64,000 bases of DNA from Sanderia malayensis (lineage: Eukaryota; Cnidaria; Scyphozoa; Semaeostomeae; Pelagiidae). Position 1 is the first letter of the stretch. Every line of letters starts with the position of its first letter. Positions 54,515-63,972 of this stretch are shown here, piece by piece. The DNA lies in assembly GCA_013076295.1 (NCBI GenBank), contig RQOL01000729.1:3658001-3722000 (forward strand), written 5' to 3'. A model generated the notes under the pieces. That model did no database searches. It was given only the letters and a program-made list of their open reading frames with translations, and was not told the DNA's origin. Both the position numbers and the translations under genes were made by a program.

Positions 54515-55813
54515 TATACTTCACTAGTAATATATAGACAAATAATACTTGTCCCATATAACTTTCTGCGACTGTGTGCAATAATTATCTTCTTTGAATC
54601 ATCCTCCTGTTCATCTGCTCGATTTGGAGTTATTCCCAACCAAAACGTTTGAAATTCTCGTTGTTGAACTAGTGAGAACGCTAACTGCTTAAACTCAAAT
54701 AGTTGATTTTTATACGTCGTTTTATTATTCGCTTTAAATTCGATAAATATATTTGCCAATGATCGAACTGATATACCAGCTGCATAATTATATGTAATTA
54801 AATCACAATTTAATGAAAATGGTTCTGCATGTTTATTAAATAAATGCGATGCGACCGAAAATGGAATTCCACGTGAACATCCTTTATATGCTGGGGCTAG
54901 ATATCCTTCATTATACAGATCTATACTATTTTCATTATGTTCCAAATTTGTCCAAAACAAGATATCTAGATAATCGTTAGCGAAATTTATATCCGATCCC
55001 TTTACATAATTCCTATGTAAGACATAATATGCATTTCGTGTATTTGGTGCATGTTGCGTTATATACTTTAGAAAATCATGTGGTGTATTTCCATAGATAG
55101 ACCTGAATCCTGAATCACTTCGGGAAAATAGTCTGACGTCCAATTATCCATTCCCAATAGCTCCATTAACATTCTACTCATTCTACATGTCATAAATTGT
55201 TGCTTCGAATGAAACCCCATTTCATTTTGAATGTTCATTCCTTTAAATCCCAAATCAAAAACATCAGGGGAACCTGTTATGGTTTTGATAAATATTATGG
55301 ATTCTTGTTCCCATACACCTTTTCCATCTTTCCAACTGACAAAATCAAAATCAATATTTATCGGTCTATTTAAAAACGTATTTAGATCGGCAAATGACCA
55401 ATTTCTTCCATCGTTATTCCATTGCAATGCTCTATCTCTTTCTAGATGGATACGCGGCAATTGATTCCCAATCCAACCGGTTCCTGACCCGTCCGTATTA
55501 AAAACCAAATTATACTTATGCTTATTTTTAAGTACATCCACATATTTGAGGTACATCCTACATTTTTAAGTAAAATTATTCTTAAACACATCACTTGTTG
55601 ATTGAAATGGTGAACTTATTCTTTGCACCCATATATGTCGCGCATAGTCCACTTGTTCATATCCTGGCAATATACATTTGATACAACATATTTTCCAATC
55701 TTTTGTTGCATCCAATGATTTTTATTTAATGTCACGCGCAATTTGAAATTTTTATCCTCCGCTGATGCAGTTGCTGACGAAATGACAACTATTTTTTGTG
55801 GCTTACTTGTCAT
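54514..55813 (-). pseudogene. Polinton structural-type protein, frameshifted
   Basis: Three overlapping pieces follow one another on minus. 55813-55616 is MTSKPQKIVVISSATASAED...RDIYGCKE. 55556-55068 has NTDGSGTGWIGNQLPRIHL and GRNWSFADLNTFLNRP. 55143-54514 has NTPHDFLKYITQHA, SIDLYNEGYLAPAYKG and ISVRSLANIFIEFK. Shifts lie near 55600 and 55110. The total, about 420 codons, is Asn/Phe/Ile-rich with beta-strand character. No homologue is recognised by eye. Context suggests a capsid or vertex protein. Confidence 0.4.
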
Positions 55814-56817
55814 TCTTTATCGATATCATCTCTATCACGTCCTACCTCGTCATTTTCTCTCCTTTCTTTCTCATTTATCCTATTCTCTTCCTTTGAACTA
55901 TCTAAAAACACGATTTTTGATATAAAATCACTATTATTTAACATGTTCAATCTAGTCACTTTTGAAAGATGTATATCTTTTGTTAACACCCATACAGCTT
56001 TCCAATATATCGGGGTTGGCATTAATAACCAGTCTTTTTCTTTTTTAACTATGTTCTCTATTTTTACAATTTTTGATCAACACGTTGGAACACAAGCTTT
56101 AATGGAAAGTTTGCGTCTGTGTAGTGGGTGGATTTAAATAAATTCAATTTAGGTGTGAATTCAAAATGTTGTGTTTGACTTTTTTTACACAACCTATTTC
56201 GTTTAACCCCTTCAGTATTTGAATTTTTGATGTCTTGTTTTTGCTCATCCCAGTATTCTACTTGATACTCATCTAATACTGGAGCATTCCAATCTGGCAC
56301 ACGAGCACCTTTTTTCGTTCGAGGAATATTATTATCTAAATAATACCCATCCTCTGTCTCCAACCTACTCCCCAGTGCTGTTACCGGTTGCTCAAACAAA
56401 TTGGCAGCAAATGCCTGTTGCGGAGAGTGTCCGTTTTGTGATTCAATGATTGCTTAACCGATTTGCAAAATTACGTTTTTAAACATCGAATGAGGAGTAT
56501 TATTGAGGGGAATAAACTTATCTGCTTTGTTAGCAGGAATTGCTGCTCCTGTCGCCGCCTGAACTAATCTCACACTCATTTTTATGTAGCTCTTACTAAA
56601 ATCATAGAAATTTCCGATTTGCGCTGGGACAGAAAAAATAATATCCGAATGACTTCGACCTGGTTGATCATTCATTGGGGTTATTCGATGAAAATTTTGT
56701 GCTTCAATATCGGTATCCATATATTCTCTCGTATCGAACGCCAAATTTTTCATCCACGCCATCTTCTTCTGTTCCTTTAAGTACATCACTCACTCCTTCT
56801 GGTTCGTTAGACCCCAT
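55814..56817 (-). pseudogene. Major-capsid-type protein (copy 2), damaged
   Basis: From ATG 56817 it repeats copy 1 almost exactly but has a one-base shift near 56747 and a stop near 56457. Past the duplicated block it continues beyond copy 1's end. THYTDANFPLKLVFQRVDQ is followed, after another shift near 56075, by PTPIYWKAVWVLTKDIHL and an acidic C-terminus. It therefore preserves part of the gene missing from copy 1. Confidence 0.5.
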
Positions 56818-57298
56818 TTTGATGTTTACCACTCAACTTGTGCTTTATTTTTTTTATCGGGACTTTATATAAAACCTTTCTCATCTAAATTTCAAAAAAC
56901 TGTTTAAAATTTATAATTCACTAGTTTATCCCGATTTAAAAAATTGTGGGCTGTCGCGTACATTGCTTGATATCACTTGAGAACTTTACTTATTTTCTTT
57001 TTAACTGGCTTCTTCAATTTTTTCTTTGGAATTTTTAGTAATTTATTCACTTTCACATGCACTTTAGCCAGGCTCAAATCTGAACCGTTTCCACTCCAAT
57101 GTCTTGGTTTTAACGCGTGTTTTACGTGCGTAATTGCCTTTAGAAGAATAATTTCTGGTTTTGTATTCTCTTCTCTTGCTGTTTTTATTACTTTATTTAT
57201 TTGTTGCATTGAAATGTATTGTTTCTTTGTGGGAGCACCAGATGACTTTGATTTAGAACGTTTTCTTTTTTTCCAACACTCTCCAATTCCCGTATTCC
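56129..57298 (-). repeat. Duplicate of 51289-52472 (capsid/basic-gene block)
   Basis: About 1.18 kb repeats 51289-52472 in the same orientation, from GGATTTAAATAAATTCAATTT to the CCAATTCCCGTATT block, with a few percent difference. At its right edge the sequence folds back as TTCGCTTGCGTAACGCAAGCGAA (57302-57324, 10-bp stem). Copy 1 has only one arm of it. The basic gene is cut at that point, so this block is the secondary copy. Confidence 0.85.
56973..57298 (-). pseudogene. Basic virion-type protein (copy 2), 5' truncated
   Basis: Matches residues from the KKRKRSKSKSSGAPTKK block to KPVKKKISKVLK of the gene at 52062-52741. The Gly/Pro-rich start is absent. The open frame now begins in unrelated sequence from the fold-back (57299-57341). 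Confidence 0.6.
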
Positions 57299-57350
57299 CG
57301 ATTCGCTTGCGTAACGCAAGCGAAAAATTATCCGGAAACACTACTTCTTG

Positions 57351-58928
57351 CTATTGATCCGTAAAAAATTTTCCGTCTACTGGTAACCCACCTAAATCAA
57401 TCAATGAATATGCAAATGGTGTATATGTCAAATCAACTTTATCTATGATAAATATTTCATCTGTCCATTGTTTATGGAACCCCCTTTTAAACACTTTTTT
57501 TGCTTGTGCAATTCGTACGTATGCCCCTTTTTTATATTTCGACATTACTTTTCTCTTTTTCCCTCTCTTCACTTCCTCTTCACTTCTCGGTTTACGCGAG
57601 TCTGGAATTTTGTCCTCTTGTTGTTTCCAGTATTTTTGTAAATTCTGCCGTACTTCTTCATAATTATTTACATTTACTTCATTAGGCGCCATTCCTATTA
57701 TTCGATGATAGGAATTATTCACACTTTCTACTATTTCATCCAACACATCCAAATAATTCTTAGAATTCTTCGCTTACATATAGCGCACTAGTTTCAACTT
57801 CAACGTTCTATTATATCTTTCCCCTCTAGCACATTTTGGATCATCATTCAAAAATATTAATTTCACATTGTTCTTTGTCATTAATGTTTTAAAGGATGCA
57901 TTAATAAATTCCAATCCTCTCTCCGCCCCTATCAACTTTGGGCAACATTCTGTTGAATCAAATATACTTTGCATAGCTAACACACTAGATGGACCGGACT
58001 TATTCACCATCGGTCTCACCCATGCATGTTTATCAAATTGATCTACACAACAAAATAGATATTTAATTCCTTTGTTAAAGTCAGGATGAAATATGCAATC
58101 GCTTTGAACATCCATTAAATCAATTTCCCAGCAATAATCCTGTTGACCTGATTTTATTGGTGGGTGCACAAACTGCTTCTTTATTGGTTTATAATCTCCA
58201 TGTGTAATATTCGACTTTGACCATTCTATTACCTGCGTTCTTGATAATTTCGGTATTTCCTTCTTTGCATACGTATAAAATTTATTCAAGCCAGAAAATG
58301 AACCAGGAAAACTCGGGGTATTATATAATTCAGATAATTTTTCATTTACGATTTTCTGCTCATTAATTTTATTCATTTTTTCCTCTGCTATTTTATATTC
58401 ATTAAATAATCGTTCAATGTCTGCAATCATTTTTTCCTGAGCTTTCTTATACTTCCTCAATCCATCTTTCTTCTCCGCTTTTAACATCAATTTAAGTGCT
58501 TTTTTTCCAAAACACTCACTTTTATCATCCTCACTCGACTCTGTTTCCGATTCACTTTCACTACCTGACGTATTTTCCTCCCTGGAACTATCCCATGTAA
58601 GTTTTTTCTTTTTTCCTTGTTTCTTCTTGTATGTTTTACTCAACTCTTTGGCTACTTCCTGTGCAATTCTATTTTCATTCACTCTCACTTTTGTCGGTGG
58701 CGCGTACAACACCTCCCTCTCCATTTTTCTCGGACATTTTACTGCTACCATTCGCAAAAGACGAGAATTCCCTCTATCTCCCATATCGTTCTCTTCATCC
58801 TCATAGACCGAATCATCTGAATACGCTGCTGATGGTTGGTACCTTCCTCTCATTAATATTTTTTTCAGTGATTGCTCCACTTGGCGTTCTACCATTTTTG
58901 AAATATTACTATAACCTTGACCTTCCAA
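57351..58928 (-). pseudogene. Polinton integrase (retroviral type), frameshifted
   Basis: A long charged N-terminal region (Ser/Glu-rich near residues 120-145, then coiled-coil KKALKLMLKAEKKDGL) leads to the zinc-like and catalytic parts. The core has CWEIDLMDV (first Asp) and CCVDQFDKHAWVRPM. IGAERGLEFINASF has Glu where the second catalytic Asp is expected, and GERYNRTLKLKLVRYM carries the third acidic residue. The stop at 57774 is followed, in another frame (57752-57351), by the C-terminal part ESVNNSYHRIIGMAPNEV and KGAYVRIAQAKKVFKRGF (SH3-like). Integrase inserts Polinton DNA with 6-bp target duplications. The Asp-to-Glu change and the break suggest loss of activity. The exact start is unclear. 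Confidence 0.85.
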
Positions 58929-58957
58929 ATCTTTATCTAACCTTCTCTTTAAACGTT

Positions 58958-59876
58958 AATTTGCTCTTGTACGCATTGCAATAGGTGAATGGGTAGGACC
59001 CTCTGAATCACTATCACCTTCTAAATTCCGGATTGCCGTATTAATTCTCTCTTATTTTTGCTAACCGTTGCGAACTTCGAATTGATGATGGCGTTTCCTT
59101 TTCCGTTCGTCTAGCTCCTTCTGACCTTCGTTTTGAAGAATAAAATTGCTCCAATCTTGATGCGTGTCTCGCAATGCGCGCTGACGATGGTAGTTCTGGT
59201 GTTCCAGTCTGACTAGCAACTGATCCTAATCTGTCCCTTCCCCTCTTTTCTACGTTTTCTAGTTTTATTGGTTTTTTACTTTCTATTGGAATTCTTCTTT
59301 GTAATTCATGAGGTAATACATTTATATTCATTCCCTCCGCTACTAATTTTTTAGCTACCGAAATCAAACCAACTGGAATATTCATAAATTTCGGCGGGTT
59401 ATTAATATATTCCACAAATTCATCCGTTTTTCCAACATCCGGAATAAATTCATCTCCCATATGAAGCGTATTATCCTCTTTATCAAACTTTATATCTTTA
59501 GTTTGTCTCAACGTTTTCACAAATGGTAAAGCGGAGGTTTTAGTTGATTTACTATCCTTACATTTACATCTGTCACATCATCCCCATTCAATATTTCTTT
59601 CAAATATCTTTCTTTCTTTTCTTGGAACACATTTCTTAATAATGGCACTTGTTGAATAAGCCTTTTAATTTTCTCTCCTTTTCCCCCCGCCGAAATGTTC
59701 TTATTGTTACTTATTTGTTTTATCTGTTGATTTAATTCTTCTTCATAATTATTTGGGACATCTAATGCTTTAATTTCTTGCAATCTTTTGTAATCTCGTA
59801 ATGGAATCAATACATGTTTATTATTAATCCCTACCTCCCCATCTTTCCTTTCGTTTTCTACTTCATTCTCTTAATG
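58958..59876 (-). pseudogene. Conserved-type Polinton protein of unknown function
   Basis: Reading from 59876: an acidic lead, HVLIPLRDYKRLQEIKALDV, a coiled segment, GGKGEKIKRLIQQVP, then after a shift near 59518 IKFDKEDNTLHMGDEFIPDV. Last comes a basic Ser/Arg-rich tail (SSARIARHASRLEQFY, SSIRSSQRLAKIRE), with 59040-58958 as an extension. The layout (a 'V-L-I-P-x-x-x-Y' start, then a residue/thickness-like repeat block) recalls a protein that recurs in animal Polintons, but that link is from memory. Role unknown. Confidence 0.4.
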
Positions 59877-59916
59877 TTGTGTTAACAAAGGTCTGTTCTC
59901 ATTTCCTTCCATTTAC

Positions 59917-60191
59917 TTATATTAGAATTATTCCACCAACAACTAACCCATTATTCGATGGAATCATCGCCAATCTTCTTCTATTGTTCTTTTTATATTT
60001 CAAAATCGCCTTTAAATTATTTTTCAACACTTTTTCTCTTAAATCCGCTGGAGTGACCTTTTTTTCTTTAACTCCAAACGTTTTATTGATAAATCCTGTC
60101 TATTCATCACACACTTATTTTTCATTAAAAAATTATACGTGCCCTGATTAGAAAGATACAAAGAACTCGCACCTGTTACAAATTTCACCAT
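59917..60191 (-). pseudogene. Small Polinton ORF, one frameshift
   Basis: From ATG 60191: MVKFVTGASSLYLSNQGTYN, then after a shift near 60100 KTFGVKEKKVTPADLREKVL and a Lys/Arg patch. It ends IPSNNGLVVGGIILI at 59917. The hydrophobic C-terminus could be a membrane anchor. The stretch 60192-60373 has nothing recognisable. Confidence 0.4.
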
Positions 60192-60373
60192 CCTGTTTTT
60201 TTTAAACGATACTCTTTTTAACTTCTTTTATCTACTATTATTTCTCGTTATTTACAAAAAAATATTCACTTTCACACAAGTTCACTTTTTTGTTCTCTAC
60301 CTTCATCAAAACCTTCATCTGCTTCTTTTTTCTTCATCTTCTTCTCTCGTTTTACATTAGGTCCCAATAACAT

Positions 60374-60721
60374 TCACTTTCTTCCTGCCATCGGAGTAAC
60401 CACGGAAACCCATTCTTCATCTTTATCTGTTTTCGCTATGGGACTTTCAAATATCACCTTTTTCATCTTTTCCAATCTCCCTCCCTCATATTCTTTTACA
60501 TATTGCAACCATTCCAATTCCTTCTTTCCCACATCTCCCTTCATTCTTACACACACTCTTGATTTTATCAAGACTTCACCCATCCCAATTTTGCAACCCA
60601 CATACAACAACTGTTTCACAATATCTGCTTCTGGCAATTTCTTCAAGTATTCATATAACTTATAAATTGCCTCATTACTTGTGGCCGAGCACATAAAATC
60701 ATACATATATTTTACTACCAT
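60374..60721 (-). CDS. Unknown small Polinton protein, 115 aa
   Basis: Intact from ATG 60721. It is helical (MYDFMCSATSNEAIYKLYEY, KQLLYVGCKIGMGEVLIKS) with a Lys-rich middle. Its place directly downstream of the Bcl-2-like gene suggests joint expression. Not recognised. Confidence 0.4.
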   Translation of the reverse strand: MVVKYMYDFMCSATSNEAIYKLYEYLKKLPEADIVKQLLYVGCKIGMGEVLIKSRVCVRMKGDVGKKELEWLQYVKEYEGGRLEKMKKVIFESPIAKTDKDEEWVSVVTPMAGRK

Positions 60722-60782
60722 CTTTATTTGCTTCTTTCAACATAATGCTGACTCCTACTTTTTGCAACGATTAAATATTCTT

Positions 60783-61237
60783 TTATTTTATCCTTTTTTT
60801 AATTAAAAACTCGATTATATTTTCCACAACTTTTATTACACCCCATCCTTCATCTTTTGCAAATAAATTGATAAACTGTTCCCAATCTTGTTCTACTGTT
60901 AGCATAAATTCAATCAAACATTCTCTCGCCATTTCCGACTTTTCCTTCTTTTCCTCTACTATTATAGAACACAACATAAAATAGCAACCACTCTTCCCCA
61001 ATTTGTTCCATCAACATTTATTTCAGCTATAATTTCCCTAATCCATTTCTTATCTATCATTTTCCTGTCATCAAAATATTTATACATTGATCTTACAAAT
61101 TGTTCGTTTTTCTCTTTCATTTCATCAACTAATCTCAATAACATTTTAGTTTTCCGATCTAATTCTTCTACTTTCATTTCATTCATTTTACATGCAATTA
61201 CCTCATCTATCACTATTAAGCTTTGTGCTGGTAACAT
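60783..61237 (-). pseudogene. Bcl-2-like protein, one frameshift between BH1 and BH2
   Basis: From ATG 61237 a helical protein leads to IIAEINVDGTNWGRVVAIL, a close match to BH1 of Bcl-2 proteins (acidic-Gly-x-N-W-G-R-hydrophobic; DGTNWGR codons 60992-61012). Upstream, RLVDEMKEKNEQFVRSM sits where BH3/helix 2 would lie. A one-base shift near 60975 moves to another frame (ending 60783) that has DWEQFINLFAKDEGWGVIKV, resembling BH2 (GW at 60837-60854). Bcl-2 relatives control mitochondrial outer-membrane permeability, and viral versions block host-cell death. No clear C-terminal membrane anchor is seen. The gene lies in the minus-arm run of small genes. The shift may have inactivated it. Confidence 0.65.
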
Positions 61238-61524
61238 TGTTCCAATATCTTATCTCGCGAAATTGAATACATGTTAATGATATCAAAATTTTGCGACAAC
61301 AATAATTTTTCTAGTCCTTCTTCTTCTCCCATTTGTCTTAACATCTCCATTACAGAGCTCACTCTTGCTTCGTCTTTTTTCTTCCTCATCCAACTATCGA
61401 TCACATCGACCATCATGTTAGAACATTTTACTCCACCATCTTTTCCTTCATTCTGTTTCTCCAAGATTTGCAAATACATGTCAACTCCCATTCCAAACTC
61501 TTCAAAAAATTCTTCTCCCATCAT
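61216..61524 (-). CDS. Small helical protein, possible death-fold domain
   Basis: 102 residues from ATG 61524; its end overlaps the start of the Bcl-2-like gene by 22 nt. After an acidic start it reads VIDSWMRKKKDEARVSSVMEM followed by LRQMGEEEGLEKLLL. That spacing of Trp, Ala and a Leu-rich final helix recalls helices 4-6 of death domains. The match is loose and not diagnostic. The position beside the Bcl-2-like gene is what makes it notable. Confidence 0.35.
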   Translation of the reverse strand: MMGEEFFEEFGMGVDMYLQILEKQNEGKDGGVKCSNMMVDVIDSWMRKKKDEARVSSVMEMLRQMGEEEGLEKLLLSQNFDIINMYSISRDKILEQCYQHKA

Positions 61525-61536
61525 CTTTTTCGGAAA

Positions 61537-62010
61537 TTATTTCACTTTGTCCACATCAGGGTCTCCCCACCACATTATCAACAAGATGTATGTGCGGAAC
61601 CAGTAGGAAAACGGCATCATCCCTTCTTCTTTCTTCACACATTCATTTATGATATCAGCAACATCATCTCGTCCTATCTTTCTCACCAACTCCAATAATT
61701 TCTCCCACGCCAAAATCGATGTGACAGAATCCCACACCGTTATCAACCACCATACTTGTCTCCAACATTCTCCCCCACCACTATTTCTAATGTGCGGCAA
61801 TGATTTATACACCCCATCCATTTTCTTTGTCAATTCTTCAAACAGATCTTCAATATCATCTTCAAGCATCATTTTCACAGATACTTTATACCATTTACTA
61901 AATTCTCCTCTTAACAATCTTGCATCTTCAAACCCCGCCGTTTCTTCGACCCTCAGCATCATCTCTGTAACCTCTTCAGACATCTTTCCCTTTTTCAACA
62001 CAATCATCAT
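61537..62010 (-). CDS. Helical protein, possible death-fold domain, 157 aa
   Basis: Open throughout; the first Met codons are at the extreme N-terminus. It has an acidic helical first half (EDDIEDLFEELTKKMDG). The second half includes VWWLITVWDSVTSILAWEKL and LLELVRKIGRDDVADIINE. That last segment resembles the final two helices of death-domain proteins (L-x-x-L-R-x-I-G-R-x-D-x-A). The stop falls 13 nt before the next gene. Weak similarity only. Confidence 0.35.
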   Translation of the reverse strand: MMIVLKKGKMSEEVTEMMLRVEETAGFEDARLLRGEFSKWYKVSVKMMLEDDIEDLFEELTKKMDGVYKSLPHIRNSGGGECWRQVWWLITVWDSVTSILAWEKLLELVRKIGRDDVADIINECVKKEEGMMPFSYWFRTYILLIMWWGDPDVDKVK

Positions 62011-62015
62011 TTATC

Positions 62016-62225
62016 TTAGTCACTTTTCCCGCAAATTCCTCCGCTTCTGTATGCAAATCTGGATATGACACTCGCATACAACAAATCAATTTCCAATGCG
62101 TTTTTTTCCATTATCGCTGCACAATCAGCATCCACTTTGGGTAATTTTTTCATCAACAACACGTTTTTTATTTGTATCTTCAACAGTGCATTTATTTCTC
62201 TTTGTAATTCCCATAGTTTCCTCAA
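62016..62225 (-). CDS. Small unknown Polinton ORF, 69 aa
   Basis: Helical, MRKLWELQREINALLKIQIK followed by a DADCAAIMEKNALEIDLL segment, with the next gene starting within a few nt of its stop. No family recognised. Confidence 0.35.
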   Translation of the reverse strand: MRKLWELQREINALLKIQIKNVLLMKKLPKVDADCAAIMEKNALEIDLLYASVISRFAYRSGGICGKSD

Positions 62226-62349
62226 TTTTAGATTACTTTCTCCCCCTCCTTCAATTTCAAAATTTCAAATAATACATACACCTTGCCTGTTACTTATATA
62301 CACTTCCAAGTAAATCTAACTGTTAATCATTCACCTGTCCATCAATCAA

Positions 62350-62541
62350 TCATTCTTCTTTCATTACTTCTTCTAGTCGCTTTTCTCTCAGACACTCCAG
62401 CTTTGCAATTTCATCTTCTAGTTCACTCAACTTTCCTCCATCTCCTTCAAAATACGTAACCTTCACATTTTCTATCTGCCGGCGCCATTTAAACTTGGCT
62501 AACTTCACATTCATATCTCGTATGCTCTCTACAATTTCCAT
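62350..62541 (-). CDS. Small coiled-coil ORF, 63 aa
   Basis: MEIVESIRDMNVKLAKFKWR, then an acidic/Leu-rich coiled coil (LSELEDEIAKLECLREKRLE). Intact. A TGATTGAT/GGACAGGTGAATG motif lies at its 3' side (about 62325-62350), related to the element's other TTGACAG words. Confidence 0.4.
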   Translation of the reverse strand: MEIVESIRDMNVKLAKFKWRRQIENVKVTYFEGDGGKLSELEDEIAKLECLREKRLEEVMKEE

Positions 62542-62618
62542 CGTATCTGACTAACTCTCTTCTCTTTTTTTACTCCCTTTTACATATTTCTTTTCTTTAC
62601 TTTTTTTCATTTTCATTT

Positions 62619-62803
62619 CTAAATTCTCTCAGCTAGCAATTTCTCTCTTTTATCTTTTTCCTTCTCCATCTGTATTTCGTTCATTTCAATCCTCATTTTT
62701 TCCAATACTAGAAATCCACCGATGCACATTCTGCTGGATCAATTTCGTCTTCCTCGAAGCCCCTTACTGCTTCAACACATTCACTTGCACTTAATTCCTC
62801 CAT
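62619..62803 (-). CDS. Two very short Polinton ORFs
   Basis: 62803-62708 encodes 31 residues (MEELSASECVEAVRGFEEDE...), strongly acidic. 62696-62619 encodes 25 residues (MRIEMNEIQMEKEKDKREKL...), coiled. Both begin with ATG and lie in the tightly packed minus arm. Function unknown. Confidence 0.3.
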
Positions 62804-62819
62804 CCTAACACTTTACAAT

Positions 62820-63041
62820 TCAAATTTCATGTGCATCTAATCGTTCTCTTTTTTCCCAATATCGCTCATTCATTTCCGCCCAAGATCTTGCTAAAACAAA
62901 ATAACCATGCGCTCCAAACACAAACGTGATCAATAAAGTGAACAAAGTTACCATGAACAATACACTATGATGATATTTTATTTCATCCATCAACTTTTCT
63001 ACACCACAATCATACTTTGTTCCATTCATGATTTCTCGCAT
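62820..63041 (-). CDS. Small single-pass membrane protein
   Basis: 73 residues from ATG 63041. The N-terminal 28 residues are followed by one hydrophobic segment, VLFMVTLFTLLITFVFGAHG, then a charged tail (SWAEMNERYWEKRERLD). It is the outermost gene of the Polinton minus arm. Confidence 0.5.
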   Translation of the reverse strand: MREIMNGTKYDCGVEKLMDEIKYHHSVLFMVTLFTLLITFVFGAHGYFVLARSWAEMNERYWEKRERLDAHEI

Positions 63042-63060
63042 TTTAATTTAATTTTAACTC

Positions 63061-63972
63061 GTGTCTGCTTATATCATCCAAAACACTTCATTTATTCACG
63101 GTAGCAAATTCAGTTGATAACGTGTTTAAAACCAGCTGGAGTGGAGCGTGCATTTCCCGTCGGAAACGTGCATTTCCCGTCCAGAACAATAGATTTTGAG
63201 GCTTTCCCGCGGCTTTGCGCTTTCTTTGCATATTACACGCGCATGATTGGATTCAGATCAAATCAAACAAATCAACGATCAACCAAACCATGGTGGATTT
63301 GCCTTCAGTTCTTCGAAGTTGGACAGACACGCTGTGAGTATAAATTTAAATTTCCTGCTGCTTTTCGCTTACAATGAAATCTGGTTGTCAATTAATTTAC
63401 CAATGATGAATTCAAGTTAATTTTAAATATATATACAGCTAGATAGGCCTAAAATACATAACGGTGCCTGTGGAGTCAGGGTAGAGACAGGCCTAGTCTA
63501 GCAAAAAGCAAATTATATTTAGGTCCAAACAAAAGTCGACTTTCCTACAAACTCAGGTCGTAATAGTAGACTTTCTGTGATTTCTGTACTAACTGTATGT
63601 ATGGCCAGTTGCCCTGTAAGTTGAATTTTATCTTTAAGGCATTTCAAGTAAAGTACTTCAACAGTAGTCCTTGATAAGCATCCAGGACTTATATATTCCA
63701 CACGGATTTTCAAAATGGACTTATTTAACAGAAACAAAACAGTATCGTGACTCTTAGCTTTCCTTTAGGAGCTTGCTCCTGAGCGACTATGATACTTGAT
63801 TGTAAATTTTTTAGGCACCCTTTGCTAATTGTATACCCAGCATAGAAAAAATTATTAAAAGATAAGAGGATTAAATTTGCTGTTGATGTATACCAATCAT
63901 AGAAAAATAGAAAGAAATAGGAAAAATTGAATATTTTCATTAAGATTTGTCTTCCTGATTTATTGGTTTTTA
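63061..63972. other. No gene recognised; right flank of the Polinton
   Basis: A tandem CGTGCATTTCCCGTC pair (63149-63182) is the only local repeat seen. Short open frames on both strands lack recognisable content. The Polinton's right end and any host sequence begin somewhere here. Confidence 0.4.

Larger units (their letters stand above)
38740..63060. mobile_element. Polinton/Maverick, about 24 kb, decayed
   Basis: The gene set is that of Polintons: FtsK/HerA-type packaging ATPase, protein-primed PolB, adenain-type protease, capsid-type genes and a retroviral-type integrase, plus many small genes. Genes left of 50516 are on plus and genes right of it on minus, so the two arms converge near 50.5-50.8 kb. 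The exact ends and the terminal inverted repeats could not be identified; the limits given are those of the gene content. Stops, frameshifts, an internal duplication and a long-TIR insertion in PolB show it is not active as a unit. Confidence 0.85.

Noticed and set aside
55810..56137. Plus-strand Phe/Ser/Leu-rich frames opposite the minus arm (also at 58617-58984 and 61271-62068)
   Set aside because: They are antisense to Lys/Glu-rich minus-strand genes and show no domain.
38700..63972. Terminal inverted repeats of the Polinton
   Set aside because: I compared the sequence outside the first and last genes and saw only weak AT-rich similarity, not enough to call ends.
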